This document shows positions 6,783-6,989 of a stretch of DNA of 6,989 nt, one piece after another. Position numbers and translations under genes: made by a program. The notes beneath the pieces were generated by a model. The model was not told the origin of the DNA and did not search any database. It was given only the letters and a program-made list of their open reading frames with translations. Within the stretch, counting starts at the first letter, position 1. Every line of letters starts with the position of its first letter. The stretch is from the NCBI GenBank assembly GCA_947302945.1, contig CAMYWZ010000059.1, forward strand, positions 1 to 6,989. Direction: 5' to 3'. The DNA comes from an uncultured Bacillota bacterium. GTDB lineage: Bacteria; Bacillota; Clostridia; Peptostreptococcales; Anaerovoracaceae.

Positions 6783-6817
6783 CAGAGTCCTCCCTCACCC
6801 GGAGGACCCTGTTTTTT
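6783..6817 (+). terminator. Strong rho-independent terminator after mtaD
   Basis: CAG-A-GTCCTCC (6783-6793) pairs with GGAGGAC-C-CTG (6801-6811) with a single A/C mismatch, leaving a 7-base loop (6794-6800). Six T residues follow (6812-6817). It begins 9 bases after the mtaD stop and ends the three-gene unit. Confidence 0.92.
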
Positions 6818-6831
6818 GTTCAAGCCATTCG

Positions 6832-6843
6832 GGGACAGGTCCC
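6832..6843. repeat. Short perfect palindrome GGGAC-AG-GTCCC
   Basis: GGGAC (6832-6836) and GTCCC (6839-6843) form an inverted repeat with only two bases between them. It lies just before the larger palindrome at 6858-6923 and may be the edge of the same repeat cluster. No function is evident. Confidence 0.45.
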
Positions 6844-6857
6844 GGTGGTGCAAACTC

Positions 6858-6923
6858 AAGGGACGGTTCTGTTGTCATTCTGAGCGAAGCGAAGAATCTA
6901 TGGCGCCAAAAGGACCGCCCCTT
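6858..6923. repeat. Palindromic intergenic repeat element (GGGACGGTT family)
   Basis: Outer arms AAGGGACGGT (6858-6867) and ACCGCCCCTT (6914-6923) are complementary at 9 of 10 positions. An inner stem ATTCT (6877-6881) with AGAAT (6893-6897) encloses a tandem AGCGA AGCGA. The left arm and next bases, GGGACGGTTCT then TGTCATT, match the reverse complement of the right half of the hairpin at 3062-3089. The two are therefore probably members of one dispersed family. The core 'CATTCTGAGCGAAGCGAAG' resembles intergenic repeats I recall from many bacterial genomes. No coding frame of note is present from 6775 to the end of the window. Confidence 0.6.
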
Positions 6924-6950
6924 TGGTGCTGCTGAATGGAATATGAATGA

Positions 6951-6989
6951 TTCCTCATACGGTCCTGCGGACCACCTTCCCCTGAAGGG
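6951..6989. repeat. Start of a second palindromic repeat, cut by the window end
   Basis: This stretch has a perfect small hairpin GGTCC-TGC-GGACC (6961-6973), then CCTTCCCCTGAAGGG, which starts another CTTC/GAAG-type palindrome reaching the window edge. It resembles the 'CCTC...GC..ACACCTTCCCCT.AAGGGG' intergenic repeats common in Clostridia. Only the first part is visible, so its full extent and orientation cannot be judged. Confidence 0.45.

Noticed and set aside
5851..6798. Minus-strand open frame (315 codons) opposite mtaD
   Set aside because: It overlaps an enzyme gene with all its catalytic motifs and runs through the terminator hairpin. The translated product has no recognisable domain.

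Overview
The window looks like chromosomal DNA from a moderately GC-rich Clostridia-type member of the Bacillota, possibly a gut anaerobe. This rests on gene content, strong AGGAGG-type ribosome binding sites and the style of the intergenic palindromes. No rRNA or other marker gene is present, so the placement is inference. All genes read left to right on the + strand.

Layout. Positions 2-262 hold the end of a protein with a TrkA/RCK C-terminal ligand-binding domain. A good sigma-70-type promoter (298-326) then leads into a nucleoside (uridine) kinase-like gene (388-1374). That gene is interrupted by two in-frame stops, TAG at 835 and TGA at 847, with no frameshift. Its last bases overlap (ATGA) an intact beta-CASP metallo-beta-lactamase gene, a probable RNA-processing nuclease (1371-3014). 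A long imperfect hairpin with a T-run (3030-3094) closes this first unit.

The second unit has three genes joined by one-base overlaps (TGATG, TAATG). They are a membrane-anchored protein with a 2-oxoacid dehydrogenase E2-like acyltransferase domain (3114-4568), a trimeric-type purine nucleoside phosphorylase (4568-5392) and an MtaD-type amidohydrolase that probably deaminates 5'-methylthioadenosine or S-adenosylhomocysteine (5392-6774). A strong intrinsic terminator follows at 6783-6817. The last two enzymes form a plausible salvage route: deaminate the adenine nucleoside to its inosine analogue, then phosphorolyse it to hypoxanthine plus a sugar phosphate. The role of the E2-like membrane protein in this operon is unknown.

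The tail (6818-6989) has no gene but holds palindromic repeat sequence. One element shares its outer arms (GGGACGGTT type) with the hairpin at 3030-3094, which suggests a dispersed repeat family. A second repeat type runs off the window end.

I see no CRISPR array, tRNA, rRNA, transposase or phage gene. No clearly new system is visible. The observations most worth checking are the doubly interrupted kinase, the transmembrane/E2-like fusion and the shared palindromic repeats.
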